The notes: generated by a model from the letters alone, not told the origin. Shown: positions 1 through 7,483, counted from the stretch's first letter. The stretch is 11,647 nucleotides of DNA from Mediterranea massiliensis (GCA_958402075.1 CATXSD010000080.1:1-11647); one strand, 5' to 3'. Numbers and translations: made by a program.

Positions 1-120
1 GTATAGCTCCATTGTTTGCTGATGAATTTTGGGGTACGCGTTGACGAAGTCAGGAAAAAGCAGAGCGTACCGATGTCGAAAGAATTTGCCGCATTCAAAA
101 GCTATCTGATGAGCAAGTAA
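1..120 (+). pseudogene. C-terminal tail of an unrecognised plus-strand gene, probably frameshifted
   Basis: A reading frame ends with TAA at 118-120 and closes with the residues MSKEFAAFKSYLMSK. In that frame there is a TAG at 4-6, so it is open only from about position 7 (first ATG at 22). Frame 3 is open from the window edge to a TGA at 40-42 and reads naturally (APLFADEFWG). Removing one base from the homopolymer run TTTTGGGG at 27-34 joins the two frames into a continuous protein-like tail. I infer the end of a larger gene with a one-base indel, or a sequencing error in the run. The family is not recognised. The gene converges on the minus-strand operon across the terminator at 139-194. 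Confidence 0.3.
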
Positions 121-138
121 AACCAGGCTTTTGTTACA

Positions 139-194
139 GGAAAAAGGCTGTGTCAAGAAATGCCATTAACAGGGTTCTTGATACAGCCTTTTCC
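139..194. terminator. Bidirectional rho-independent terminator hairpin
   Basis: The left arm at 139-159 and the right arm at 175-194 are inverted repeats of about 20 bases with one G-T pair and one bulged A, around a 15-base loop. The stem begins in an A-run and ends in a T-run, so it can work in both directions. It lies between a plus-strand reading frame ending at 120 and the minus-strand operon ending at 218, as expected for a shared terminator of convergent genes. Stems built on AAAAAGGCTGT are, from experience, common in Bacteroidota. Confidence 0.8.
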
Positions 195-217
195 TTTACC
201 CGACAAATGAAAACCGA

Positions 218-1834
218 TTACAGGTCCTTTTCAAGGTAAGTAAACGTAGTTTTTCCTATGACAAACTTTGTTCCATGATAAAGCTTCTTCCGGACGTTTG
301 TCTTCAGCGGCTTCTTGTCGAACAGAACGCCTTCCTCCAACGCTATCAGATAGAGATTGCCATTTATCATCTTCACTTCAGCCTGTTCTGGCGCAATGGG
401 GCTGGTGATGTCCCACGTCATTTGCAGGTCACAGTTGACCGACTTGCCAATCAATATTCTTTTTGATTGTTCAGGTGCTTTCATCCATTTATAGATTGCG
501 ATATCCATATCCTTGATAGGCCCTTCTACCCGGAGGAAGTATCGTTCGGACTTCGGACAAGTGGCCGCTACACTGATGGCAAATCCGATGCAGTAGATCA
601 TGTAGCTCAGGAGCAGGAACTCACGTGTATCGACCTGGGCATTGAAGGAGAATGACCACAAGTACATAGACCCCAGCCCGAATATGATAGAAATGACCGC
701 ACCGATCAATGCCTTCTTTAATTTAATGTCGGTTCCATAGACCACTGCTGATGCGATGACGAGCCCGCTCAACATCCAAGGGATCCAATCGACGAGGAAG
801 GAATTATCCTTGAAGTTCAGTGCTATGGAGATGACACATCCGATGAAGAATGACAGGTAGCTGAAAAGACCTCCAATGAGCGATCGGGCGATGATTTGTA
901 ATGTCCTTTTCCATAGCCAACGGCCGTGGCTGGTCAGAAGGCTTAATGAGAAAGTCAGGAAAAAGCCAATGTTCAAACCGTAGAATGGCAGGAACAGAAG
1001 GTGGCTGCCGTATTCTTCTACAAGCGTGGTAATTTGTGGGGAACCGGAATCTACACCAAAAATGAGGTATATGAGTTTAACCAGTAACAAATTCTCGTTG
1101 TTATGGACGTTGGCGGTAAAATTTATCCAGGCGATAAGGCCTGCAAAGGCTCCGGCTATGATCCACGCGAGGTAAAACGAAGCATTGTGTGGGTCAAACA
1201 AGTTTCTTGAGTTATAATAGTGCCGTCCTTGTTTGCAATGTCTTCCGTATTCTGGACACTGGTATTCGTTTTCGTCCCAACAGGATTTGTGAAGTATATG
1301 TCGGCATTTTGCAACGATTTCGTCACCTTCCACAAAGGGAGCTTTACAGAAATAACAGGATTGCTCAATCAGCATTCCGTTGTAACTCATGTTCTTACCC
1401 GTGTATCGGGTTACGTATTTCCTTTTGAACAACCAATAGCTGATGCCTGGTAGAATGAATTGGAAGATCAAATAGAGCAAGAGGATGGTTATTATGCCAA
1501 TTAAACAGCCTTGAAGAATGATTTGAAGCGTTGTTGCACCATTGATAATGACAGGATTGTAGATACTTCCTACATTGTAGGAAATGTAGTCGGAAGCAAC
1601 CAGACTGTCGCCCGAGTAGCAAGTAATCTGAAGCTTGCGTTCCATTCCTCTGTAAATCTTATAGTCGGGATTTACATAGTTGAAGGTGTAGTCAATATAA
1701 TTACTATTGAACAAATGCAGAATGTTGCTCAATTTTAGTTGCTGATTGGAGGCATTGATGTATTTACCTCCACTTTTATTACAAAGTGCTGTCAGGAAGT
1801 TTTGGGACTCTTCGTCTGCCTGGCCGGCAAGCAT
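218..1834 (-). CDS. Membrane protein: VWA C-terminal part, TM, RING-H2-like finger, ~6 TM, FHA-like domain (candidate E3 ligase)
   Basis: This is the 538-residue part of a longer frame, counted from the first ATG after an in-frame stop. Residues 10-30 (NFLTALCNKSGGKY) look like the last helix and strand of a VWA domain. One long or hairpin hydrophobic segment lies at about 102-135, followed by the basic LFKRKY. A zinc-finger pattern follows: C160, C163, C177, H179, H182, C185, C193, C200. The C-x-H-x2-H-x2-C core is typical of RING-H2, but the last pair is spaced x6 instead of x2. About six TM helices span 217-425. Residues 445-538 resemble an FHA domain (RILIGKSVNCDLQM; GTKFVIGKTTFTYLE). Positive-inside reasoning puts both RING and FHA in the cytoplasm. 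With E1, E2 and a ubiquitin-like protein in the same operon, an E3-like role is inferred. AGGAG lies 11 bases before this ATG, so separate initiation is possible, but the protein would start inside a VWA fold. Confidence 0.75.
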   Translation of the reverse strand: MLAGQADEESQNFLTALCNKSGGKYINASNQQLKLSNILHLFNSNYIDYTFNYVNPDYKIYRGMERKLQITCYSGDSLVASDYISYNVGSIYNPVIINGATTLQIILQGCLIGIITILLLYLIFQFILPGISYWLFKRKYVTRYTGKNMSYNGMLIEQSCYFCKAPFVEGDEIVAKCRHILHKSCWDENEYQCPEYGRHCKQGRHYYNSRNLFDPHNASFYLAWIIAGAFAGLIAWINFTANVHNNENLLLVKLIYLIFGVDSGSPQITTLVEEYGSHLLFLPFYGLNIGFFLTFSLSLLTSHGRWLWKRTLQIIARSLIGGLFSYLSFFIGCVISIALNFKDNSFLVDWIPWMLSGLVIASAVVYGTDIKLKKALIGAVISIIFGLGSMYLWSFSFNAQVDTREFLLLSYMIYCIGFAISVAATCPKSERYFLRVEGPIKDMDIAIYKWMKAPEQSKRILIGKSVNCDLQMTWDITSPIAPEQAEVKMINGNLYLIALEEGVLFDKKPLKTNVRKKLYHGTKFVIGKTTFTYLEKDL

Positions 1835-1936
1835 GTCTTGCTTTTCTCCTATGTTGTTACCCTCATTCTCTTTTCCCAGGTTGAAATAGAAAATGGGGAA
1901 TGTTCGGGTCGTATCTATTTGTTGGATAATCTGGTG

Positions 1937-2650
1937 TTACAGTTCGAAGTGTTTGGGGTCAATCGGTTTGTTATGGTTGTAGACCTTTCCGTCAGAGAAG
2001 ACGAACATGATTTTTCGTGCGGAGGCAAGAAGGCCTGCCGATGGAGTGTTTTTGACTCTCTCGACATATTCGGAAGAATCCTTTTTGAACTCATCTATTT
2101 TGGAGGAAAGGGCGCGATAGAGGTATTTTTCTCCTGATTCACTTTTGAAATAGTTGTTCATGACATAATCTGTCGCAATCATGGTTGGAGTCACTTCGCC
2201 ATTTTTCATAAAGGCAACATGAAGGTGATCCAGCGCAAAGAGTTTTGCCAGATTTCTGATAATCTGATTTTGTTGATTGATTGCAGTGGAATCCAATGTC
2301 AGGTCAATCAGGAAAAGTGCGTCTAATTTTAGCTCGTTAATTTCTTTCAGCTTGAGGTTTTCATAACTTTCCAGTTGGGGCTGGGTTTTCGGATCGTAGG
2401 CGTTGTTTTTTAAAAATTCTTTTGTCTCGAAATGAATGCTGTCGGCGCTGGTGCTCAGCAACATTGCCGTGAGGGTGTCGTTTATCTCTACGTTCAGATG
2501 AAAGCGTTTGTAGTCTGGCTCAAATTCTATTTTAGTGATGTTGATGTTCAAATCTTGCTTGGACGCATTGTTGGTGATATTAAATTGATTGCAGCCCGCC
2601 AAAGCGAGAAGTAACATTAACAGAAGCGATATGATGTGGCGGCTTTTCAT
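1937..2650 (-). CDS. Lipoprotein with N-terminal part of a VWA-like domain (5' part of the interrupted gene)
   Basis: The 237-residue product starts MKSRHIISLLLMLLLALAGC, a type II signal peptide with lipobox LAGC and acylated Cys20. Residues 105-222 resemble a VWA fold: first strand ALFLIDLTLDST (111-122), with a degenerate metal-site motif D116-x-T118-x-D120 in place of DxSxS, and a later strand KIMFVFSDGK (213-222) with the usual Asp-Gly. The frame stops at TAA (1937-1939) before the last VWA strand and helix, which continue in phase downstream. As a separate product it would be a truncated VWA lipoprotein exposed outside the inner membrane. VWA domains commonly mediate metal-dependent protein contacts. 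It follows the coiled-coil gene by 32 bases. Bacteroidota T6SS loci use their own set of envelope proteins, and a link to one of these is possible but not shown here. Confidence 0.75.
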   Translation of the reverse strand: MKSRHIISLLLMLLLALAGCNQFNITNNASKQDLNINITKIEFEPDYKRFHLNVEINDTLTAMLLSTSADSIHFETKEFLKNNAYDPKTQPQLESYENLKLKEINELKLDALFLIDLTLDSTAINQQNQIIRNLAKLFALDHLHVAFMKNGEVTPTMIATDYVMNNYFKSESGEKYLYRALSSKIDEFKKDSSEYVERVKNTPSAGLLASARKIMFVFSDGKVYNHNKPIDPKHFEL

Positions 2651-2682
2651 TGTTGTGGATTATTTTCGGATTATAAATTTTA

Positions 2683-3528
2683 TTAGATAGTCGGATAGTC
2701 ATTATTGTCTTTGTCCATCATTTCTCGGAGTTTCTTTGCGTTCTCTCGTGCCTGCTTGAGCGCTTTCAGTTTGGCTTGCAACATGTTGAGGAACAATAAA
2801 ATCATAGCTACTGCGGCCAGGCTATATAAATAGTCTTTTATTCGCTGTAGCCAAGGCTTGTATTCCAAGGCTTGTATTTTATCGGATATATTTTTCAGTT
2901 CGATGTACTTTTCTTCTATCGATTGGAAACGGGGAAGGAGGTCCTTGAACTCCTCCGACAGGTTCTTGGCAATGTCATAGTGACTTTGAATTTCTGAGAA
3001 CAACAACTGTTCTTTCCCTTTCACCTTTTCAAGTTCAGCAGCCAATGTTTTGATCAGTGAATATTCGACTGCCGTTTTATAGAGTTTGGCATAAGTACTG
3101 TCTTGTGTCTGAAAAAAGACTTCTGCATCTGCGAAATCTTTTTGTGCATCGAAGAAGTGTTTTTGGATGGCAATCGAGTCCAGCAAGTTCTGTTTGGCCA
3201 GTTGATAGTCGGCAACAATCTGCAGTAGGGAGTCGTCTTCGGCTATTTCAATCTGCCTCGATTGGTAATAGGTATTCCATTTGGCGTCGATTGTTGTCAC
3301 TTTCTGGCTGGCTTCCGTAAGCTGTTCATTCGATGTATATTGTCCAACCCTGGCGGAAATATCTTTGAGTTCCTGATAAAAGCTGAGCATGCGGCTTTCT
3401 ATTTCCAGCAGATGCATCTCGTCAACAAAACCGTTTGATTCATCCTGCCCCCAGATTTGGGCGCAGGGAAAAATCATTCCGATGCATAGGCAGAACAGCA
3501 ACCGTATATGATGTCTCAATTCTTTCAT
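2683..3528 (-). CDS. Secreted coiled-coil protein with C-terminal membrane anchor, unknown family
   Basis: A 281-residue protein, not recognised by family. From the ATG at 3528 it reads MKELRHHIRLLFCLCIGM, a signal peptide ending near AQIWGQ (residue 28). Residues about 30-225 are almost wholly charged and helical, with coiled-coil character. A hydrophobic segment at about 233-250 (LYSLAAVAMILLFLNML) is followed by a basic tail (KLKALKQARENAKKLREM). That order predicts a periplasmic rod anchored in the inner membrane with a short cytoplasmic tail. A GTG at 3540 is in frame and overlaps the preceding stop (GTGA), so initiation four codons earlier is possible; the ATG gives the cleaner signal peptide. 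Its place in the operon suggests a structural part of an envelope-spanning complex, perhaps contacting the VWA domain. Confidence 0.8.
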   Translation of the reverse strand: MKELRHHIRLLFCLCIGMIFPCAQIWGQDESNGFVDEMHLLEIESRMLSFYQELKDISARVGQYTSNEQLTEASQKVTTIDAKWNTYYQSRQIEIAEDDSLLQIVADYQLAKQNLLDSIAIQKHFFDAQKDFADAEVFFQTQDSTYAKLYKTAVEYSLIKTLAAELEKVKGKEQLLFSEIQSHYDIAKNLSEEFKDLLPRFQSIEEKYIELKNISDKIQALEYKPWLQRIKDYLYSLAAVAMILLFLNMLQAKLKALKQARENAKKLREMMDKDNNDYPTI

Positions 3529-3536
3529 ACGCGTTA

Positions 3537-4682
3537 TCACTTTTGGCAGGTTTGGCGGAAATAAGCTTTAGCTTTGTTGAATATGTTAAGGGCTGCCTGC
3601 TGGTCGTGGTTGATTTCTGTCGCCCGTTGTACGTGCGCCTCAATCAGGGTTATAGCTTGTTTGCATGCAGTTTCCAGGTCTTTTTTCTCAATCTCGTCTG
3701 AACTCAATAACCATTTGTTGGTGTTGTTGTCAATTTGTCTGGCTGTTGCCAGAATGTAGTCCGCACTGAGGTCAAGCATTGTGCTCTGCTTTTCTTTTAT
3801 AACTTGGAATTTACATTGCATCTTTTGGATAGCTTCCACATAGCCGTTGTAGGCTTCTATGCTCGATTGGATATCTGGACAGTCGTTTGTTTCTTCCTTT
3901 TTGGGATATTGTTTCAGCAAGAGCGCTTTCATTTCATTGAATATCCCTTCACTTTCAGGCCCCTTCAGGTTGGAGTGCAGGCCGAATTTTTGGTCGAGTG
4001 TGGTATATCCCTCTTTGATGCTCTCGACCAGGTTTGCCGCAGCCTCTATTTCCTCTTCTTTTCCGAAACAAGGATCTCTTTTGATAGAAATGTTGTATTT
4101 GCGGTTCAAGTCCGTTTGGAAAAAAAGGTCGTATTTAATCTTCTTTCGACTTGTTCGTTCGCTCATGACGAGTATATCTCTTAGCGTGATAGATACATCA
4201 GCCATTTCATGAAGAATGTCGAATGTTTGTTCAATGTAGTCGTTCACCATCTTGTATTCGGTCGGCTGTGGCTGAAGTCCCTCATACTCAATCCACTGCC
4301 TGAAGATGTGCTTTCTTTTGGGTTTGATGGATTTTCTCAAGGGTTTCATCATCTTATATCTCGCTTTTTCATCCGAGTCCACCACATAAGGTAGCCTGTT
4401 GGGCCTAAGCTTATGAAAGCGTACTACATGCGAATAGCGTACATCGCTTTGGAAAACAAACAGTTTCCGATAGGATATCAGGTGAACAGTAAGGCTGTTT
4501 TTCGGCTCGTTGAAACTAATCTTTACCAGAAGATCCATGTCGGTTGTTCCCGGTAGAAGTGAGATGTGATCTACGTATGGGGCATTTCCAGCCACTTCTA
4601 TTTGCTTGACTGTTTGTGCTTTCAGGTTACAGCTGAAGCACAATAGAATGAGAACATATATGACATTATTCAGGGATTTCAT
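3537..4682 (-). CDS. Secreted protein of unknown function in the envelope module
   Basis: A 381-residue protein, not recognised. The N-terminus MKSLNNVIYVLILLCFSC...KAQ is a signal peptide, with likely cleavage after KAQ (residue 23). Residues about 24-95 look beta-rich, and a strongly basic stretch (KPLRKSIKPKRK) follows near 113-124. The remainder, about 140-381, is mostly helical, with four Cys at roughly 215, 290, 309 and 345 and a terminal CQK. No enzyme motif is visible. Its stop overlaps the GTG alternative start of the next gene, so the two are likely translationally coupled and made in matched amounts. It begins after a 64-base AT-rich gap with a possible promoter box. I infer a periplasmic component of the same trans-envelope assembly as the coiled-coil and VWA/RING proteins. 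Confidence 0.8.
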   Translation of the reverse strand: MKSLNNVIYVLILLCFSCNLKAQTVKQIEVAGNAPYVDHISLLPGTTDMDLLVKISFNEPKNSLTVHLISYRKLFVFQSDVRYSHVVRFHKLRPNRLPYVVDSDEKARYKMMKPLRKSIKPKRKHIFRQWIEYEGLQPQPTEYKMVNDYIEQTFDILHEMADVSITLRDILVMSERTSRKKIKYDLFFQTDLNRKYNISIKRDPCFGKEEEIEAAANLVESIKEGYTTLDQKFGLHSNLKGPESEGIFNEMKALLLKQYPKKEETNDCPDIQSSIEAYNGYVEAIQKMQCKFQVIKEKQSTMLDLSADYILATARQIDNNTNKWLLSSDEIEKKDLETACKQAITLIEAHVQRATEINHDQQAALNIFNKAKAYFRQTCQK

Positions 4683-4705
4683 GTTTCAGCATTTAAATGT
4701 ATGGA

Positions 4706-4713
4706 CAAAAATA
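4706..4713 (-). promoter_or_regulatory. Possible internal promoter -7 box (TATTTTTG)
   Basis: The minus strand reads TATTTTTG, fitting the Bacteroidota -7 consensus TAnnTTTG, about 24 bases before the ATG at 4682 in the only AT-rich gap between the E2-like gene and the envelope genes. No convincing TTTG -33 box lies 19-21 bases upstream, so this is weak support for separate expression of the envelope module. Confidence 0.3.
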
Positions 4714-4746
4714 CGAATTTAAATTGAAAATAGTTATTCTATTGCC

Positions 4747-5355
4747 TTATTTTAAAGCGGGTTGCTGATCGAAATAAACCCATCCTTGAGGCTCTCCTTG
4801 TTTGATTACCCATTCTGCCACTTTCAAGTCTTCCGGATAGGGAGGTTCTTGAATGGCATGATAACGGTCATAAGTCAGATAGTGTCCAATTCGCTCTACA
4901 CACCAAGCCAGGCTGGAGTAAGTGTCAGGACTATTCAGGCATACCCTTCCCGCAAAATCTCCGAAATATCGTATGTTGGGATGCCATGGATGAGGGATTG
5001 TTTGGCCTTCTTTATCGTAAGCCAAGAAATAAAATTCGGCAGGCGCATCCACACAAGGGTAATTCTCGGGCAGGTAGATACGCATGAGAAAGGTTGAAGC
5101 GAAAATGGGTTTGTTGACTATACCTGGCTCGTTCAACCGTTCAAGTTGTTCTACACTGCAAATGGAGCGGATATGGTAGGTTATCAGATACATCGTGGGC
5201 AGGCCTTGCTCATTACGTCTGATAACTTGATACTCCATTTCATTTCGTCGTTCAAGGGCACGATCCAGTTGGCTCCATTCATGGAGCAGTCTCCGATTTC
5301 TTCCATTCAATTGTTGAGAAGGGTACTCTTGCCAATTCATGGGATATGTTCGCAT
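4747..5355 (-). CDS. E2-like ubiquitin-conjugating enzyme
   Basis: The 202-residue protein carries the UBC-fold hallmarks in order: the strand and proline segment MRIYLPENYP (91-100), a following AEFYFLAY strand, the HPN motif in PWHPNI (H125-P126-N127), the candidate catalytic Cys139 in GRVCLN, and a Trp12 residues later (W151, LAWC). The HPN-to-Cys interval is 12 residues, longer than the roughly 8 of eukaryotic E2s. About 70 residues precede the core and include a charged helix (LHEWSQLDRALERRNEME). The E2 should take an activated modifier from E1 onto Cys139 and pass it to a target, possibly via the RING protein encoded at the end of the operon. It lies 28 bases after the modifier gene. 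The first ATG (5355) is used; M6 is an alternative. Confidence 0.9.
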   Translation of the reverse strand: MRTYPMNWQEYPSQQLNGRNRRLLHEWSQLDRALERRNEMEYQVIRRNEQGLPTMYLITYHIRSICSVEQLERLNEPGIVNKPIFASTFLMRIYLPENYPCVDAPAEFYFLAYDKEGQTIPHPWHPNIRYFGDFAGRVCLNSPDTYSSLAWCVERIGHYLTYDRYHAIQEPPYPEDLKVAEWVIKQGEPQGWVYFDQQPALK

Positions 5356-5383
5356 ACTGAATTTTGTTAGGGTGTATGATTCT

Positions 5384-5701
5384 TTATCCGGGGAAGGGAT
5401 CAGGAATTAGAAAAACAGTATCCCCATTGTTGACGTTGTAATCCGCCAATGTCTGGTCCGTTTTTCCAATCCTGGGCCTGAGTACGCGTGTTTCGTGAGT
5501 CGCTGTGTCCTCTTTCCCGAAGAAATAGTCTAAAGGGGCCCCTGTCGGGTCTATCGATGGGAAATCGAAGATAAGCCGTCCGTCTTTCCCGATGGCATGA
5601 CGCAAATTATTCATCAGGGTACTCAAGGGAGCCTGTGGGTTCATGATACGGAACCTTACTTTTTTGTCTTTATATACGATGTCTAAAAAAAAATCTTCCA
5701 T
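5384..5701 (-). CDS. Ubiquitin-like (beta-grasp) modifier protein ending in Gly
   Basis: The 105-residue protein begins with a beta hairpin (FFLDIVYKDKKVRFRIM), then a helix (LSTLMNNLRHAIG) and strand (GRLIFDF). It closes with the ubiquitin/YukD-like signature TLADYNVNNGDTVFLI (84-99) and a short exposed tail PDPFPG. The single C-terminal Gly105 is the likely conjugation residue, reached without trimming, so a protease would not be needed for maturation. There is an insertion of about 20 residues between strands (DYFFGKEDTATHETRVLRP). The frame extends 16 codons upstream only to a TTG; the ATG at 5701, with an A-rich leader, is preferred. It sits between the TssF-like and E2-like genes. YukD/EsaB-type ubiquitin-like proteins of type VII secretion are an alternative family, but E1 and E2 in the operon argue for a conjugated modifier. 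Confidence 0.87.
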   Translation of the reverse strand: MEDFFLDIVYKDKKVRFRIMNPQAPLSTLMNNLRHAIGKDGRLIFDFPSIDPTGAPLDYFFGKEDTATHETRVLRPRIGKTDQTLADYNVNNGDTVFLIPDPFPG

Positions 5702-5722
5702 TGTTACGTCTTTGTTTGATTG

Positions 5723-5730
5723 CAAAAATA
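5723..5730 (-). promoter_or_regulatory. Possible internal promoter -7 box before the modifier gene
   Basis: In the 84-base gap between the TssF-like stop and the modifier ATG, the minus strand carries TATTTTTG, matching TAnnTTTG, 21 bases before the ATG. There is no matching TTTG box at the expected distance (only ATTG at 5747-5750, which is too close), so it may be chance in AT-rich DNA. Confidence 0.22.
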
Positions 5731-5785
5731 ATAAATTAAGAGTTCTCAATAGTTCTGTTTGTCGGGAGTTTTTCCAATCACCTTC

Positions 5786-7483
5786 CTAACTGATCTCGAT
5801 GCTGACTTGAACCGGCAGGATGTTGGTGCTTCGTACTTCAATCATTTTTTGCAACAACATTTCGGTAATCGGTATTTTCTCCAGAAAATTTCGTTTGATG
5901 TAGGGATCGTTTTTCAAGGATATGTAAACCTGAGTCTCCAGTCCGCAATGGTAGCGTTCTGTGTGGCGGTTGTTTCTGACCCTTATGCCTGTTATCATGT
6001 CGTTTGTGATGCCAAAGCGCATACCCAGCTCGTTATAGCATAAGATCTTGATATCAGCTGGTGTCACAATTCGGTCGTTGGTGGTCAGGTAGTAGCGCGC
6101 GAGCAGGTTTTCGGCATCCATATTCTGCACCTCGTCAAAGCCAGGCATAGGTTCGGCAACCAGTTTGACATCTGCGAAGAAACCATTTGCCAGGATATTG
6201 AAACGGCTTTTGTTGTTCAATAAGCCATTAACGGCACTACCGTTAGTGACCAGATAGTCTATATGGAGACTTTTGTCTTTGCGACGGGAACCGTTGTCGT
6301 TCTTGAACATCAGATAGAGAGTCGGTGTATAAATGTTCGGGGTCTTGGCCAGTCCTTCCGACATCTTTTTCAACAAAGAGTAGAAGCTGTCCATGAAGTT
6401 CCCTTCCCGGAGGGTGTCGATGCCCTGGAAAGCATAGTAATCGGAGGAGAAGCGGTTGATGAGCGTGCTAGCCAATTTGACCAGATGTTCGGGATTGAAC
6501 CGACTGGCTGTCATCTTACGGATTTCAATGGGCTCCTCTTTGAACATCTGTGTATCTGCAGGTCGGATCAGGTGCAGGAATTGCCAGTATGTTGAAAAAT
6601 CGTTCGCCCCGTTCAGGCGCGTGATGGGAGAACTGGACGAAAGATTCGCAGATGCTATGGAGGCATTGGCCAGGATGGTACAGTTCAAAGACAACAGTTC
6701 CTTGTCAAACAAGAACTGGTCGTCAATGCCAAAGAATTCGAAAACCAGTTCCAATCTTTCGTTTGATAGGGATGCGGCCGACGGAGTCTTGTAAGTATCT
6801 ATTGCAAATAGCCGTACGTTCTGTCTCGCAAATAAATCAAACCAGATATGGCGTGGTTGGAAAATGGGGGATTCATTGTAGAGCAGGTTTTCCAGTGAGA
6901 AGCAACTATCCAGGGGCAAATCGGCGTAATCCCACGGCTTGATAAGCGGAAGCGGGTGCCCATTGGCAAAAATCTTCAGATCTTGGAAATGAGGATTGCC
7001 GATTAGGAAGGTCATGCCAGACAGGTTGTTGACTGGTTCCTTGAATTGCAGGCCCACTTTCCAGCGGCGGTTGTCCATACGGACTATCGAGGATATTTTG
7101 CAGTTGAATACCCGTGTACTGAGAAGTGGAATAAATGTGAACGATGTGCCCTGAAGGGAAAAGACCGTTCGGTGGTCCAATGTCTGGATTGAGATGCTTT
7201 CACTGGGTGTCACTTCTACGGCAGCCGTTGCTGGGAGTGCGTGAGTCCGTTCGTAGGGGACGAGCATTTGTTCCAGCTCATAAAGAATTTCGGCCTTGAG
7301 CTGTTCGATTTCGTTGTCGATTTCGTTAGCCTGATAGGCCAGTGCTGTCAGAAACAGGGAGAATACCGGATCTTGCTCAATGCCTTCCAGGTGTTCGCTG
7401 TTGGTGCTTTGTTCCCAAACAGCAATGGCTTCTTTGATGATTTCTTTTGCCCTTTGGCGTGTATTGAATATCGTCTGTTTCAT
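5786..7483 (-). CDS. tssF: TssF-like baseplate wedge protein
   Basis: The 565-residue protein opens with the pattern expected of TssF: a helical start (TRQRAKEIIKEAIAVWEQ), then DPVFSLFLTALAYQANEID (39-57) and ILYELEQMLVPYERTHALPA (66-85). This corresponds to the family's conserved dP...L..a.Af..a.i...i......l...l.P...rp.Pa segment. A long beta-rich middle follows, and the C-terminal region (about 440-565) is also compatible with baseplate wedge proteins. TssF pairs with TssG to form the wedge around the hub of a contractile tail, in the cytoplasm at the inner membrane. Length is close to the family's usual 580-600. It starts 44 bases after the TssE-like stop and ends 84 bases before the ubiquitin-like gene. 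Homology is judged by pattern only. Confidence 0.75.
   Translation of the reverse strand: MKQTIFNTRQRAKEIIKEAIAVWEQSTNSEHLEGIEQDPVFSLFLTALAYQANEIDNEIEQLKAEILYELEQMLVPYERTHALPATAAVEVTPSESISIQTLDHRTVFSLQGTSFTFIPLLSTRVFNCKISSIVRMDNRRWKVGLQFKEPVNNLSGMTFLIGNPHFQDLKIFANGHPLPLIKPWDYADLPLDSCFSLENLLYNESPIFQPRHIWFDLFARQNVRLFAIDTYKTPSAASLSNERLELVFEFFGIDDQFLFDKELLSLNCTILANASIASANLSSSSPITRLNGANDFSTYWQFLHLIRPADTQMFKEEPIEIRKMTASRFNPEHLVKLASTLINRFSSDYYAFQGIDTLREGNFMDSFYSLLKKMSEGLAKTPNIYTPTLYLMFKNDNGSRRKDKSLHIDYLVTNGSAVNGLLNNKSRFNILANGFFADVKLVAEPMPGFDEVQNMDAENLLARYYLTTNDRIVTPADIKILCYNELGMRFGITNDMITGIRVRNNRHTERYHCGLETQVYISLKNDPYIKRNFLEKIPITEMLLQKMIEVRSTNILPVQVSIEIS

Larger units (their letters stand above)
218..2650 (-). 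pseudogene. ~810-codon lipobox-VWA-TM-RING-TM-FHA gene interrupted by one in-frame TAA
   Basis: The two neighbouring reading frames 1937-2650 and 218-1834 are in the same phase, and the span is 811 codons including the terminal stop. The 34 codons between the TAA at 1937-1939 and the next ATG contain no stop and read as the missing VWA strand (TFPIFYFNLGKENEG) leading straight into the VWA C-terminal helix. The intact protein would therefore be a single polypeptide with lipobox Cys20, VWA about 105-305, TM, RING-like finger about 432-472, a TM bundle, and FHA-like 717-810. A single substitution such as CAA to TAA would explain the break. TAA is the normal stop of other genes here (TssK-like, E2-like, coiled-coil gene), so code reassignment is unlikely. 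Nonsense mutation, phase variation, readthrough and sequencing error cannot be separated from this sequence alone. Confidence 0.65.

Noticed and set aside
1937..1939. TAA as a reassigned sense codon
   Set aside because: TAA ends the TssK-like, E2-like and coiled-coil genes in the same operon.
1739..2137. 132-codon plus-strand frame opposite the interrupted VWA gene
   Set aside because: It lies antisense to a clear VWA-coding frame, has no recognisable features and no promoter or ribosome site.
5702..5749. Sixteen-codon extension of the ubiquitin-like protein
   Set aside because: It would start at TTG in AT-rich non-coding DNA; the ATG at 5701 begins exactly at the first beta strand.
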